Source: a virus
Direction: 5' to 3' (one strand)
Length of the DNA: 64,000 nucleotides
Virus record (IMG/VR): IMGVR_UViG_3300010401_000038
Location: 1-64,000 of that record
The translations under genes were made by a program, and so were the position numbers. The notes beneath the pieces were generated by a model that saw nothing but the letters and a program-made list of their open reading frames with translations, ran no database searches and had not been told where the DNA came from. Positions within the stretch are counted from its first letter, which is position 1, and every line of letters starts with the position of its first letter. Of this stretch, positions 31,186 through 40,396 are shown one piece after another.

Positions 31186-31572
31186 ATGGCGACGATCATC
31201 CGCGAAAAGCTGGTCCTGGGAGTGCTCGGAGACAAGGTCAAGCTCCGCGTCGGTCCGCGCGACGAGGCCCACGACATCAGGGGCCTCATGGTCAACAGGG
31301 AGATCAGCGGCGGAGCCCTGGCCCTGGCGAGCTACGCGACCAACGCGGGCGCCACCGGGGCCAGCGCCGTGGCCAACGGAGGACCGAACTTCTCTAGCCT
31401 CCTGGCCTTCATCTACAGGCCGGCGAGGCAGACCCTCTACTTCGGGACGAACGGGGCCGTGCGGCCGCTCTCGATCGTCCCGAACGCGACCGGCATCCAG
31501 TCGACTTCGTTCAACCCCAACACGGCGGCCAAGACGGTGGCCCTGAGTCTGCAGTCCCTCGCATTTCGCTGA
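31186..31572 (+). CDS. Decoration-like beta protein, probable paralogue 4
   Basis: A 128-residue beta-rich protein. It is more diverged than the others but has a similar Ala/Ser/Asn-rich middle (ALASYATNAGATGASA) and a final LQSLAFR strand like paralogue 1. Ten bases after the previous gene. Likely a fourth member of the ornament set. Confidence 0.6.
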   Translation: MATIIREKLVLGVLGDKVKLRVGPRDEAHDIRGLMVNREISGGALALASYATNAGATGASAVANGGPNFSSLLAFIYRPARQTLYFGTNGAVRPLSIVPNATGIQSTSFNPNTAAKTVALSLQSLAFR

Positions 31573-31583
31573 AAGGAGCCAGA

Positions 31584-33650
31584 GTGAACGCAGGAGACAA
31601 GGTCTCGGTCGTCATCCCCACCCGCGGTCTGTCGGACATGCTGGCGAACTGCCTGCGCAGCCTGGCAGCTCAGTGGCCGTCGCTCGAGGTCATCGTCGTC
31701 GAGCACGAGACCCACGACGCCAAGGAGATCCTCGAGGAGACGTTCCCGCGTGGGATCTACATCGAGGCGTTCGACAAGGACGCTCCCGATCGCGGGGAGG
31801 ATGGACCGAAGGGCCATTCGTACTCGACGCTCAACAACCTGGGCGTGGCGAAGGCGACCCGGCCGTACATCCTCCTGCTCAACAACGACGTGACCGCGCG
31901 CAAGGGTTCGATCGACGCGATGGTAGAGGTCCTCGAGAAGGACGAACAGACGGGGATCGTCGGCGCGAAACTCCTGACCCCCAAGAACAAGATCCAGCAC
32001 ATCGGGGTCGTGTTCAACCACTACGGCATCCCGTCGCATCTCGGGTGGGGAGAGGAGCACGCCCGCACGTTCCTACCCGCTTGGCGGAGCGAATACTTCG
32101 ACGCCGTGACCTTCGCCGCTGCGCTCATCCGACGCGACCTGTGGGAGAAGCTCGGCGGCCTGTCCGACGACTACTTCTTCAACTACGAGGATTCGGACTT
32201 CTGCCTGCGCGCGCGCGCCGAGGGCTTCCGCTGCTACGTCAACCAGGTGGCGATTTTCACCCACCTCGAGGGCGGCAGCGGCGACCTGCGCACGACCGAG
32301 CACCACTCCATCAAGCGAAACCTGACGGTCTTCCGCGACAAGTGGATCGAGACCGGGACGCTGGAGAACCTGACGGGGATCCGGCTCACGACCGGACAGG
32401 GGCCGCTGGCGATGGAGCGGCTCAACGTGATCATGATGCCGAGCGGGCGCGGCGCCGGCGTGAGCTGGTGGCGGATGGACCTCATCGGCCAGAAGCTCGT
32501 CAAGAGGAAGCTCGCCAACGTCATGTTCTGCTTCCCGGACATGAAGCAGGACGCGCTGATGGAGGCGTTCGGGCGCGCCGACCTGGCCGTCATCCAGGGG
32601 CACCACGGCGGCGACCTGCTGCGCGCGTTGCGCGCGGATCGCCCGTTCAAGACGGTGTTCGAGCACGACGATCACCCGGTCTACCTGAGCCCCTACGCCG
32701 AGGTCTACCGGACACTCGGGACCCAGGAGATCCAACTCCTCGGGAGCGACGGCAGCGCAATCTGGCTGTGGCGCGACGGCGAGAGCGGGTTCGACCTCGA
32801 CCGGAACCGCGCCGCCAAGGCGTCCCTGCTCGAGACGATGGGCGCCTGTGACGCAATGACGACGACGACCGTGCCGCTGGCCGAGTACTTCTCGACCATC
32901 AGCAAGCACGTCTTCGTCCTGCCGAACTGCGTCGACTTCGACCATTACCCGCCCGTCTTCGACCGCTACCAGCGCGCGGGTGACGATGGCGTGCGTGTCG
33001 GCTGGTGGGGAGGCGACAACCACTGGCACGACATGACCGCGATCGGGCCTTGGCTCCGTGACTTCATCAACGCGCGCGAGGACGCGAAACTCGTGCTCAT
33101 CGGCGCGTTCTACCGCGGCCCGTTCCGCGGCATCGACATGGCGAAGGTCGAGGACCAGCAGTGGGTCCACGTCGAGGCGTGGCCGTACAAGCTGGCGACG
33201 GCCGGGCTCGACGCCGCCATCATCCCGCTCGCCAGCCCCTCCCAGCCGTACATGCAGTTCAACCACTTCAAAAGCGACATCAAGTGGCTCGAGGCCGCCG
33301 CCTACAAGATCCCCTGCCTCGTGCAGGCCGGCGTGGCGCCCTACGAGAACTGCATCGACGGGGTGAACGCGCTGACGTTCGCCTCGCGCGAGGAGTTCCT
33401 CGAGAAGCTCGATCGCCTCACGAAGGACAGCGACCTGCGCCGCCGCCTCGGGCAGGCCGCCTACGACTACGCCAGGGAGTACCGTGACCTGGAGAAGAAC
33501 ATCGAGAGCTGGCTGGACATCTACCAGCAGGTCGCGAAGGGCGAGTACATCTTCGAGAAGAAGGCCAAGGAGAGCGAGGAGGCGATTCCCGCTCTCGGAC
33601 CCGCCCTGCCGGCGGTCGAGGCGAGAGGGGTCCGGGATGCGGCCTCGTGA
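31584..33650 (+). CDS. Two-domain glycosyltransferase (GT2-like plus GT-B-like)
   Basis: A 688-residue protein from GTG 31584 after AAAGGAG. Residues 5-270 are a GT2-type GT-A domain: VSVVIPTRGLSDMLANCLRS, the DxD-like LLLNNDVTARKGSID and the C-terminal FNYEDSDFCLRARAEGF. Residues 275-660 resemble a GT4-type GT-B domain with MPSGRGAGVSWWRMD, VLPNCVDFDHYPPV and the donor-side DIKWLEAAAYKIPCLVQ. It lies inside the head gene block, so it may glycosylate capsid or decoration proteins, or a host surface polymer. Substrate is unknown. Confidence 0.85.
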   Translation: MNAGDKVSVVIPTRGLSDMLANCLRSLAAQWPSLEVIVVEHETHDAKEILEETFPRGIYIEAFDKDAPDRGEDGPKGHSYSTLNNLGVAKATRPYILLLNNDVTARKGSIDAMVEVLEKDEQTGIVGAKLLTPKNKIQHIGVVFNHYGIPSHLGWGEEHARTFLPAWRSEYFDAVTFAAALIRRDLWEKLGGLSDDYFFNYEDSDFCLRARAEGFRCYVNQVAIFTHLEGGSGDLRTTEHHSIKRNLTVFRDKWIETGTLENLTGIRLTTGQGPLAMERLNVIMMPSGRGAGVSWWRMDLIGQKLVKRKLANVMFCFPDMKQDALMEAFGRADLAVIQGHHGGDLLRALRADRPFKTVFEHDDHPVYLSPYAEVYRTLGTQEIQLLGSDGSAIWLWRDGESGFDLDRNRAAKASLLETMGACDAMTTTTVPLAEYFSTISKHVFVLPNCVDFDHYPPVFDRYQRAGDDGVRVGWWGGDNHWHDMTAIGPWLRDFINAREDAKLVLIGAFYRGPFRGIDMAKVEDQQWVHVEAWPYKLATAGLDAAIIPLASPSQPYMQFNHFKSDIKWLEAAAYKIPCLVQAGVAPYENCIDGVNALTFASREEFLEKLDRLTKDSDLRRRLGQAAYDYAREYRDLEKNIESWLDIYQQVAKGEYIFEKKAKESEEAIPALGPALPAVEARGVRDAAS

Positions 33651-34396
33651 GCCTCACGATCGTCGTCGCGACGGCAGGACCGACCCCCGCCGCCGGCGAC
33701 GAAACCTTTGCGTCCATCAAGCAGCAGATCGCCGCGGTCGCCGGGCGCCACCGGGACTCCAAGGCGCTCACGCTCGCCGGCGCGTTCGTCCGTGACCGCA
33801 TCGACGACCTGAACCGCCTCCAGACCTGGACGTTCAACCTCGTGACGTCGCCGACGATCACGACGTCGCCTGGCGTCTCGAGCTACGCGGTCCCGGCCGA
33901 CTTCTGGAAGGTCTACAACGCGCGCAAGACGAGCGACCCGGACTACCAGCTCTCGACCATCCGGCAGAAGACATTCGACACCCTGTTCGCGAGTCAGCGC
34001 AGCATCGTCGGCTACCCGTACCTCCTGATCATCAAGAACACGTTCCGCGGCGCGACGGTGCAGTTCTTCCCGACGCCGTCGGCCGCGTTCGACCTGAGCA
34101 TCAACTACTACAAGCTGATCCAGAAGCCGGCGAGCGACTCCGACTTCCTCGACCTGCCACTCCCGTACCAAGGGGTCGTGAAGTACCACGCGATGATGCG
34201 CATGGCCGCGCTGGGCCGGGACAGTCAGCAGCAGCAGATGTACGGTGCGATGGCCGATCGCGCGTACGCCGAGATGATGCGGTCGGACGACGACGTCCCG
34301 GACGAGAACCTTCGGTTCACGCACATCGAGGAGCTGTCCTACCGCAGCTCCTACATGGACCCGGCGATTCGTCCCCGCGCGTACGACCTGTGGTGA
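33647..34396 (+). CDS. Head-tail adaptor (connector-type) protein
   Basis: A 249-residue protein from GTG 33647 (GTGA). A helical N-terminal segment (FVRDRIDDLNRLQTWTF) precedes a beta region (VSSYAVPADFWKVYNARKT) and a helical C-terminus (YQGVVKYHAMMRMAALGRDS). This order matches podovirus-type adaptors or tail tubular A proteins that bind beneath the portal. Position between head and tail genes agrees. Confidence 0.65.
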   Translation: MSLTIVVATAGPTPAAGDETFASIKQQIAAVAGRHRDSKALTLAGAFVRDRIDDLNRLQTWTFNLVTSPTITTSPGVSSYAVPADFWKVYNARKTSDPDYQLSTIRQKTFDTLFASQRSIVGYPYLLIIKNTFRGATVQFFPTPSAAFDLSINYYKLIQKPASDSDFLDLPLPYQGVVKYHAMMRMAALGRDSQQQQMYGAMADRAYAEMMRSDDDVPDENLRFTHIEELSYRSSYMDPAIRPRAYDLW

Positions 34397-34404
34397 GGTG
34401 ATAC

Positions 34405-35712
34405 ATGCCGCAACTCGGATGGTTCAACTTCCTCCTGCAGGACGCCGCCGGCAACGCCCTCGCGGGCGTCAACATCGAGGTCCGCAAGCAGGCCGCGATG
34501 GTCAACGGGGCCCAGTCCGTCACGAGCGGGCAGAACATCACGGTCTACCATCCTGGTGGGCTGACGACCGGCGACACCGTCCAGCTCAACGCTGGCGCGA
34601 CCGCCTACACCGCGACCGTCATCAACGCCACGACGATCCAGCTCTCCGGGTTCTCCGGATCGCTCGCCCTTGTCGACGGAGACCACATCCACGCCTCGAC
34701 CCCTCTCGTCACGGCGTACCAGAACCCGACGGCCACCGGGTCGGCCATCACATTCCCACTCCAGACGGACGCCTCCGGAAAGGCGCGCTGCTCGACGGTC
34801 TGTGCACCCTGCACGATCTACATGTCTGGCGGCGGGATGCCGGCGCCGGACATCCGCTACGACGAGGTCCCGACGGGCTTCGAGTCGGAGTCGAGCGAGG
34901 TCTTCACGACCGGGTCGGCCGTCGCCTACGACCGGAACACGCGCCGCGCGCTCGCCGCGGGGGACAAGCACACCCGCTTCCGCGTCGCGGGCGTCGAGGT
35001 CGCGAACGTCGGCTACGACGGGACGATCTCGTCCGCCGCGGGCGCCTCGTTCGGTGGCAGCGTCACCGCCGTCGGTGGCACGTTCTCGGGCAACATCAGC
35101 GCGGTCGACGGGACATTCTCCGGCACGTTGGCCGTCTCCGGGGCGTCGACCCTCGCGGCCCTGTCAGCGGCGGCTGGAGCGTTTTCCGGTCTCATTAGCG
35201 GATCGGCCGGGCTGACGATCTCGGCGGGGTCGATCAGCCTGCCGGCCGGCGCCGTAGCCGGCGCCGCGCTCGCGGCCAACGCTGTCAGCGCGACCTACAT
35301 CTCGACCGGCACCACCGATCAGGACCTCACGAACAACGGCACCTACGTCGCCGTGGTTGGCGACGGCCCCGGGACGGTGGTCGCCGTGACCATGACGCCA
35401 GCCTCGACGGCGAGCGAAATCATCGTCATGGCCGTCGGGGTCGGCACGCCTCCTGGCGGCGCGAGCATTGGGCTCCAGTTGAGGGTCAAGAACGGCTCGA
35501 CGGTCATCCACGAGGCCCTGCAGTACAGCTCTGCCGGAGCGGCGACCCTCGGAATTACGGCAACCTGCTACGCCCGGCAGACCGGCCTGACGGGGGCCCA
35601 GACCTACAGCGTGGAGGCGGCCGGGTCCGCTTCCGCTGGCGGCCACACCCTGCTCAACAGCAGCTCTACCGACCACAAGGTCAAGCTGATCGTCATCGAG
35701 CACAAGAAGTGA
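34405..35712 (+). CDS. Tail fibre or spike-like protein with repeats
   Basis: A 435-residue beta-rich protein. The N-terminal ~180 residues look like a virion-anchoring domain. Residues 205-285 contain short repeats of the form GTFSGNISAVDGTFSGTLAV, typical of fibrous shaft sequences. The C-terminal 130 residues resemble a globular tip. Possible receptor-binding structure. Confidence 0.65.
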   Translation: MPQLGWFNFLLQDAAGNALAGVNIEVRKQAAMVNGAQSVTSGQNITVYHPGGLTTGDTVQLNAGATAYTATVINATTIQLSGFSGSLALVDGDHIHASTPLVTAYQNPTATGSAITFPLQTDASGKARCSTVCAPCTIYMSGGGMPAPDIRYDEVPTGFESESSEVFTTGSAVAYDRNTRRALAAGDKHTRFRVAGVEVANVGYDGTISSAAGASFGGSVTAVGGTFSGNISAVDGTFSGTLAVSGASTLAALSAAAGAFSGLISGSAGLTISAGSISLPAGAVAGAALAANAVSATYISTGTTDQDLTNNGTYVAVVGDGPGTVVAVTMTPASTASEIIVMAVGVGTPPGGASIGLQLRVKNGSTVIHEALQYSSAGAATLGITATCYARQTGLTGAQTYSVEAAGSASAGGHTLLNSSSTDHKVKLIVIEHKK

Positions 35713-36737
35713 GCCACCACGTCGTCTCCCTCGGTACTCCGACGGCAGCGGACGAGGTAGCCGTCCACGGCGGGCTCCTCCTGTACTGCGCCGGCGATCG
35801 CCTGTGGCACGACTACCGCATCGCGCCGGACCCCGACGACACGTCAAGGTTCACGCTGCAGCGCGTCGGCCGATACGACACGGTGCCGGCCGGGGTCCCG
35901 ATCCTCGATTCCCTGCGCGTGCCGAAGCTCTGGATGCGGACGAACTGGCACATCTACCGCCTGAGCCGGATCGGGATGTTCACGACGCCCGAGGGGGATC
36001 AGGAGCTCGGCGACGCCGAGGCGGCGTGGGTCCTCCCCCGCGGGATGCGCGAGTATCCGAACGGGCTGGCGCTCCGCGGTGGCCTCTACCTGCTCGGAGA
36101 AGACAGCCTCAACCACCTGATCCTCCCGGTCCTGCAGAACCCTCCGTTCGTCGACCCCGGAGACTGGTCCTGGGTGACGGACGACGACGACTCGGATCTC
36201 GTGGAGGCTGGTGGTCTACAGTCCAAGCGGATGATCTCGTCCGACGCGCCTGATAACTCGGGGACTTTCAGCTTCAACATCCCGGTCAATTCCACGAAGG
36301 TGGCGTACTTCTTCTCCGATCCCGGAGAGCCTGGTAGCGAGCTGTGGTCGTCCCTGTCGACCGCGCTGGCCATCGTCAACGTCAGCACGGCCAACAGCCG
36401 GATCGACCTGACGATCCAGCTCGGCCGGGTCTCCGACTCCGGGATGTTCCGCCAGTCCTACGCCTCGTTCGGCGGCACGATCAACCTCGCGAGCACTGGA
36501 CCGAAGAACTTCCAGATGTCACCATCGCCACAGGTCGGAGCCCAGGACACTGATAGGATGCGGATGGCGCTGGTCTTCACGAGGGGGACCACGCTCGGCA
36601 CGGGGGTCGTCGGAATCAGCTTCGGCAACCCGGCGCACGACAGCCTGAGCGCCCCAGTGAGCAATCCAGATTCGTCCATCGTGCAGCTCGAGGACGTCGG
36701 CCAAGCCCCCTACTATCCGTTCGCGGGAACGCCATGA
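35709..36737 (+). CDS. Tail-associated beta-rich hypothetical protein
   Basis: A 342-residue protein from GTG 35709 (GTGA). Entirely beta-like with Trp/Tyr-rich N-terminus (LLLYCAGDRLWHDYRI) and repeated short strands. Coupled to the exported beta-helix protein that follows. No family recognised; likely a tail or receptor-contact component. Confidence 0.6.
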   Translation: MSHHVVSLGTPTAADEVAVHGGLLLYCAGDRLWHDYRIAPDPDDTSRFTLQRVGRYDTVPAGVPILDSLRVPKLWMRTNWHIYRLSRIGMFTTPEGDQELGDAEAAWVLPRGMREYPNGLALRGGLYLLGEDSLNHLILPVLQNPPFVDPGDWSWVTDDDDSDLVEAGGLQSKRMISSDAPDNSGTFSFNIPVNSTKVAYFFSDPGEPGSELWSSLSTALAIVNVSTANSRIDLTIQLGRVSDSGMFRQSYASFGGTINLASTGPKNFQMSPSPQVGAQDTDRMRMALVFTRGTTLGTGVVGISFGNPAHDSLSAPVSNPDSSIVQLEDVGQAPYYPFAGTP

Positions 36738-39052
36738 AGCGCGCCGGCTGGGCGATCGCGTGCCTCGCGGCTCTCGTGCTACTCGCCTTCGTTGCGAGCG
36801 GTGACGCGGCGGCGACGCTGTACGCCGCGCGCGACGTGGCGAACAAGTTCCTCAAGGAGCAGTGGTTCTCCCTCGGGATGAAAGTGAGCCAGATCGTCAG
36901 CGACGCCGCCGACGCTGGGCCGCACTACAACGCGGCGATCGACTTCGACAACTCGTTCTCTCCGTCGGCCTCGACGAACCTCGGGCAGGTCCGCGTGACC
37001 GGCGCGATCGCGAACCCGACGACGCCGCTCATCATCGGCGACCAGGCCGGCGGCTCACTCCCGAACGGGACGTACCACGTCACCTACGCCTGGATCGGCC
37101 GCTACTCGAACGGGCTCAACGGCTCGACCCAGGCTCTCGCGGCCGAGGCCATGACGCTGGCCGGAGGTCAGGGCGACCACGTCGTCTCCGGTACGAACAA
37201 CACGATGATCTTCACGCTCCCGACCGCGTACCCGACGGGCGCGACGGGGGTCAACTTCTTCTGCGCGCGCGACGGGTTCCTCTCCGGAGCCCTGAGATTC
37301 TGCGGGACGATGAATTACCCGTCGACCTCGCTCTCGATCGTGTCGTACGTCGGCACTATCGTCCCGCCGACGACGAACAATACGACCGACATCTATGCGT
37401 TCAGGGCGCTCGCCAACGGCTTCGTGTCCTTCCCGCAGCCGGTCGGGATCGGGTCGGGCCTCTCGTTCCGGATCGCCGGTCCGTCTACGGTCACCGCGTA
37501 CAAGGCTGGCCCCTCGTTCGATTACTCTCACGACGATGGCGCGACGTTCTACAGGCTGCGGGACCCGCTGTTCTACATCCCCGTGTGCGCAGCAGGAGGT
37601 CCGACAATCGCGAGCGTCTTCGCGGCGATGGACGGAACCACCCTGCCCGTCCCGACCGCCACCGGGACGATACAGCTCGTCCAGGTCGGGTCCTGTCAGC
37701 AGGAGACCGTCACCTGGAAAAGCTACGTCGACATGCTCGGAATGGGTCCGAACATGCCCCGCGGCTTCACGCCGGTGACGGTGGACTTCACCAACGTCGT
37801 TGACGTGGCGATCAGGGACTTCTCGAACCCACTGTTCATCACGGGGTCCGGAGCCGCGCGCATCCGTTTCGATCGGAGCGCCGTCAGCGGGTCGCTCACG
37901 AACAGCAATGGCATCCTGTTCCGGGCCATCCGGACGGGGTTCACATACCTGACCTCGAGCTACTGCGGCCAGCTCAACGTCAGCGGCGGGACGTACACGA
38001 TCGCGGAGAGCGACTTCACCTGCCCCGACCTGGGGGTCGTGGATCCGGCGTCAGCCAACATCCCCCTCGCCATCGGCTCGGAGAGCGGCGCCGGCGTCGC
38101 CACGCCGCAGACGAGCGCCCAGATCGTCAACAACTTCATGCGCCCGAACACACGCACGGGGCCCGGATACGATGGCTGGCTGCGGGTCTTCGTTGACGCG
38201 ACTCCGACGCCGAGCATCGTCACCCTGACGGGCAACGACATCCACCTGGACAACGGCGACGCGACGGCCTGCATCGCGGCGGCGCCCGGCCAGGGAAGCC
38301 TCATCGCGATCAACACGGGGGTCGTCGACAGCGCCGGCCTCGTGAAGGTGAAGGGCAGCGGCAACACCCTCTGGGAGAGGTCGTGCGAGAAGGCGATCAT
38401 CTGGAGGACGGCGCAGCTCGACCCGGCCAGCGAACTCGAGGTCGTCGGCGGAACGATGTACGCCGAGACCACCGGCACCGGTACCAGCGGGGTCGACGAG
38501 GACGCGCACTGCTACGAGGGGGCGATAGGCGCGCCAGCGAAGCCCACGTTCAAGGGCGGCCAGTGTGTCGTCGTCAACAACAACGGAGAGGCGCGCCCCT
38601 TCTACATGCACGAGGGATGCTGCGGCGCCGGGGAACACCCGATCGTCTACGTCGAGGACTACGACATCCAGACATTGAGCGCGGCGGCTTCGGCAGGCCA
38701 GGGATTCGGGGTGGGTACGTCCTGTGGCTCGGGGACCGGCTGCGACATGTTCGTCTCGCGCACGAGGATCGCGGCCACGCATCCCGGCGCGACCGGGTGG
38801 GTGGGTGACGTCTACCTCGACCCGTTCAGCCCATCTACCTCGAATATCATCCTCACGGACGTCGAGTACGATCCGACGACGACAACGACCTCTTTCAGGA
38901 CGCGGCGTGGTCTCGTCCCGCAGGCCACGGCTCCGCCGACGTGCCAGGTCGGGGATCGATACGAGGACACGAGCGGCGGGGACTGCGTGTGCACGGCGAG
39001 CGGCACGCCGGGCACGTGGACGAACACGCACGGCGTCGGCAACTGCAGCTAG
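36734..39052 (+). CDS. Second signal-peptide-bearing beta-helix protein
   Basis: A 772-residue protein starting MKRAGWAIACLAALVLLAF then VASGDAAA, a signal peptide. The rest is beta-rich with G/N/D turns and later beta-helix-like rungs (for example GNDIHLDNGDATACIAAAPG, VEVVGGTMYAETTG-type strands) and a short C-terminal Cys-containing domain (DTSGGDCVCTASGTPGTW). It is coupled by ATGA to 35709. With 18903, this makes two large exported beta-helix proteins in one phage. Confidence 0.65.
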   Translation: MKRAGWAIACLAALVLLAFVASGDAAATLYAARDVANKFLKEQWFSLGMKVSQIVSDAADAGPHYNAAIDFDNSFSPSASTNLGQVRVTGAIANPTTPLIIGDQAGGSLPNGTYHVTYAWIGRYSNGLNGSTQALAAEAMTLAGGQGDHVVSGTNNTMIFTLPTAYPTGATGVNFFCARDGFLSGALRFCGTMNYPSTSLSIVSYVGTIVPPTTNNTTDIYAFRALANGFVSFPQPVGIGSGLSFRIAGPSTVTAYKAGPSFDYSHDDGATFYRLRDPLFYIPVCAAGGPTIASVFAAMDGTTLPVPTATGTIQLVQVGSCQQETVTWKSYVDMLGMGPNMPRGFTPVTVDFTNVVDVAIRDFSNPLFITGSGAARIRFDRSAVSGSLTNSNGILFRAIRTGFTYLTSSYCGQLNVSGGTYTIAESDFTCPDLGVVDPASANIPLAIGSESGAGVATPQTSAQIVNNFMRPNTRTGPGYDGWLRVFVDATPTPSIVTLTGNDIHLDNGDATACIAAAPGQGSLIAINTGVVDSAGLVKVKGSGNTLWERSCEKAIIWRTAQLDPASELEVVGGTMYAETTGTGTSGVDEDAHCYEGAIGAPAKPTFKGGQCVVVNNNGEARPFYMHEGCCGAGEHPIVYVEDYDIQTLSAAASAGQGFGVGTSCGSGTGCDMFVSRTRIAATHPGATGWVGDVYLDPFSPSTSNIILTDVEYDPTTTTTSFRTRRGLVPQATAPPTCQVGDRYEDTSGGDCVCTASGTPGTWTNTHGVGNCS

Positions 39053-39064
39053 AAGGGAGGACAG

Positions 39065-39367
39065 GTGGAGATTCCGGATCAGCTTTGGAACGAGACCCTC
39101 ATGGGCGCCGGCCAGATTGCCCTCGACCGCGAGCGGCAATTCATGGCCGTGAGGCACCTCACCTTGGAGCTCGAGAAAGAGAAGGAAAAGGTCGCGTTCC
39201 TGGAGGGCCTCCTCGCGCAGAGGGCAGAAGTCGAGATGGAGCTTCGGGATCAGATCAAGAAGGCGACGACCCACGCCTACGTCGTGAAAACCGGCAGCGA
39301 GCCAGCGGCCGTTGAGGGTAGCGCACCGCAGGCACCGGACGCCATCGAGGGCATCCCGGAGGGATAG
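39065..39367 (+). CDS. Coiled-coil hypothetical protein
   Basis: A 100-residue protein from GTG 39065 after GGGAGGA. Residues 20-65 form a strong coiled coil (LTLELEKEKEKVAFLEGLLA). Could bridge tail components. No family recognised. Confidence 0.6.
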   Translation: MEIPDQLWNETLMGAGQIALDRERQFMAVRHLTLELEKEKEKVAFLEGLLAQRAEVEMELRDQIKKATTHAYVVKTGSEPAAVEGSAPQAPDAIEGIPEG

Positions 39368-40396
39368 ATGCGGCCGTTCCCGATTCCGGTCAGCGAAGGA
39401 TGCGAGTTCGGCAAGCCACCCGACGCCATCACCAGGGGGGCCTGCCGCGTCGCGCGCAACTCCTTCTACGAGCCGGAGTCGGACACGCTGCATCAGCTCT
39501 GGTGGCGGTCCCAGTTCGGCACGCTGCAGTCGAACCAGACGCCGAAGGGCATCTCGGCCGTGCGCTTCCGGAACGGCAACCGCTTCATCGTGGGAGCGGC
39601 CGGCAACAAGATCGTCCAGGCCCCGATGGGCGAGACCGGGACGTTCACCGTCCTCAAGACCCTGGCGTCCCAGCTCGGCGACGCGACCTTCCAGTACAAC
39701 AACGACGACGACCACCTCTACATCATGGACGGCGTCAACGCGCCGCAGGTGTGGGACGGGGTCTCCGGAGCGACGCGGGATATGGGGCTCCGCGCGCCGA
39801 CCTCACCGCTGGTCATCAGCCTCTTGAGCAACGCGCAGACGACCTACGCGATCGGGTCCACCTTCCAGTACCTCATCACGGAGTTCGATTCCGTCAACGA
39901 CGTCGAAAGCGGCCCGGGGCCAGTCGGGGTGACGGCCATCAGTGCGACCGGGCAGACAATCAAGATCGCGCTCCCCGCGAAGCTCAACGCGAGCGCCGAC
40001 ACCTTCCGCCTCTACCGCACGCAGGCCGGCGGATCCGTGTGGTTCCGCATGGCTGAGTTCCCCGCGACGCTCTCGTTCTACTACGACGGCGCCAACACGG
40101 ACGGCGGGACCCCGGCGCAGCAGAACACCGACCAGTACCCCTTCGTCACGCTCGACGATCTGTTCCTGTCGGCCCTCCCCGTCATGCCGATGGTCGGGGA
40201 GCCACTCCAGAACAACTACGTGACGGTGAACGGGTCCATCCCCATCGGCGACATCGCCCTGTTCTTCCAGGGATGCCTGCTCATCGCCGGCGTTGACGAC
40301 TTCCCGCAGCACGTCTACTACAGCCTGCCTGGCCTGCCGGAGTGTTTCAGCCCGGTCTACTTCCTCAACGAGTCGAGCGCGGCGGCGAGCCGGTGA
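39368..40396 (+). CDS. Tail beta-propeller-like protein, N-terminal part
   Basis: A 342-residue protein with repeated blade-like strands (ISAVRFRNGNRFIVGAAGN, DHLYIMDGVNAPQVWDGV, KLNASADTFRLYRTQAGG). Near its end PQHVYYSLPGLPECFSPVYF leads in related tail proteins directly into a GxPVTGL segment, but here a TGA intervenes at 40394-40396 and the segment continues in the -1 frame (next gene). It is probably the N-terminal half of one ~660-residue tail nozzle or tubular-B-like protein. Confidence 0.65.
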   Translation: MRPFPIPVSEGCEFGKPPDAITRGACRVARNSFYEPESDTLHQLWWRSQFGTLQSNQTPKGISAVRFRNGNRFIVGAAGNKIVQAPMGETGTFTVLKTLASQLGDATFQYNNDDDHLYIMDGVNAPQVWDGVSGATRDMGLRAPTSPLVISLLSNAQTTYAIGSTFQYLITEFDSVNDVESGPGPVGVTAISATGQTIKIALPAKLNASADTFRLYRTQAGGSVWFRMAEFPATLSFYYDGANTDGGTPAQQNTDQYPFVTLDDLFLSALPVMPMVGEPLQNNYVTVNGSIPIGDIALFFQGCLLIAGVDDFPQHVYYSLPGLPECFSPVYFLNESSAAASR

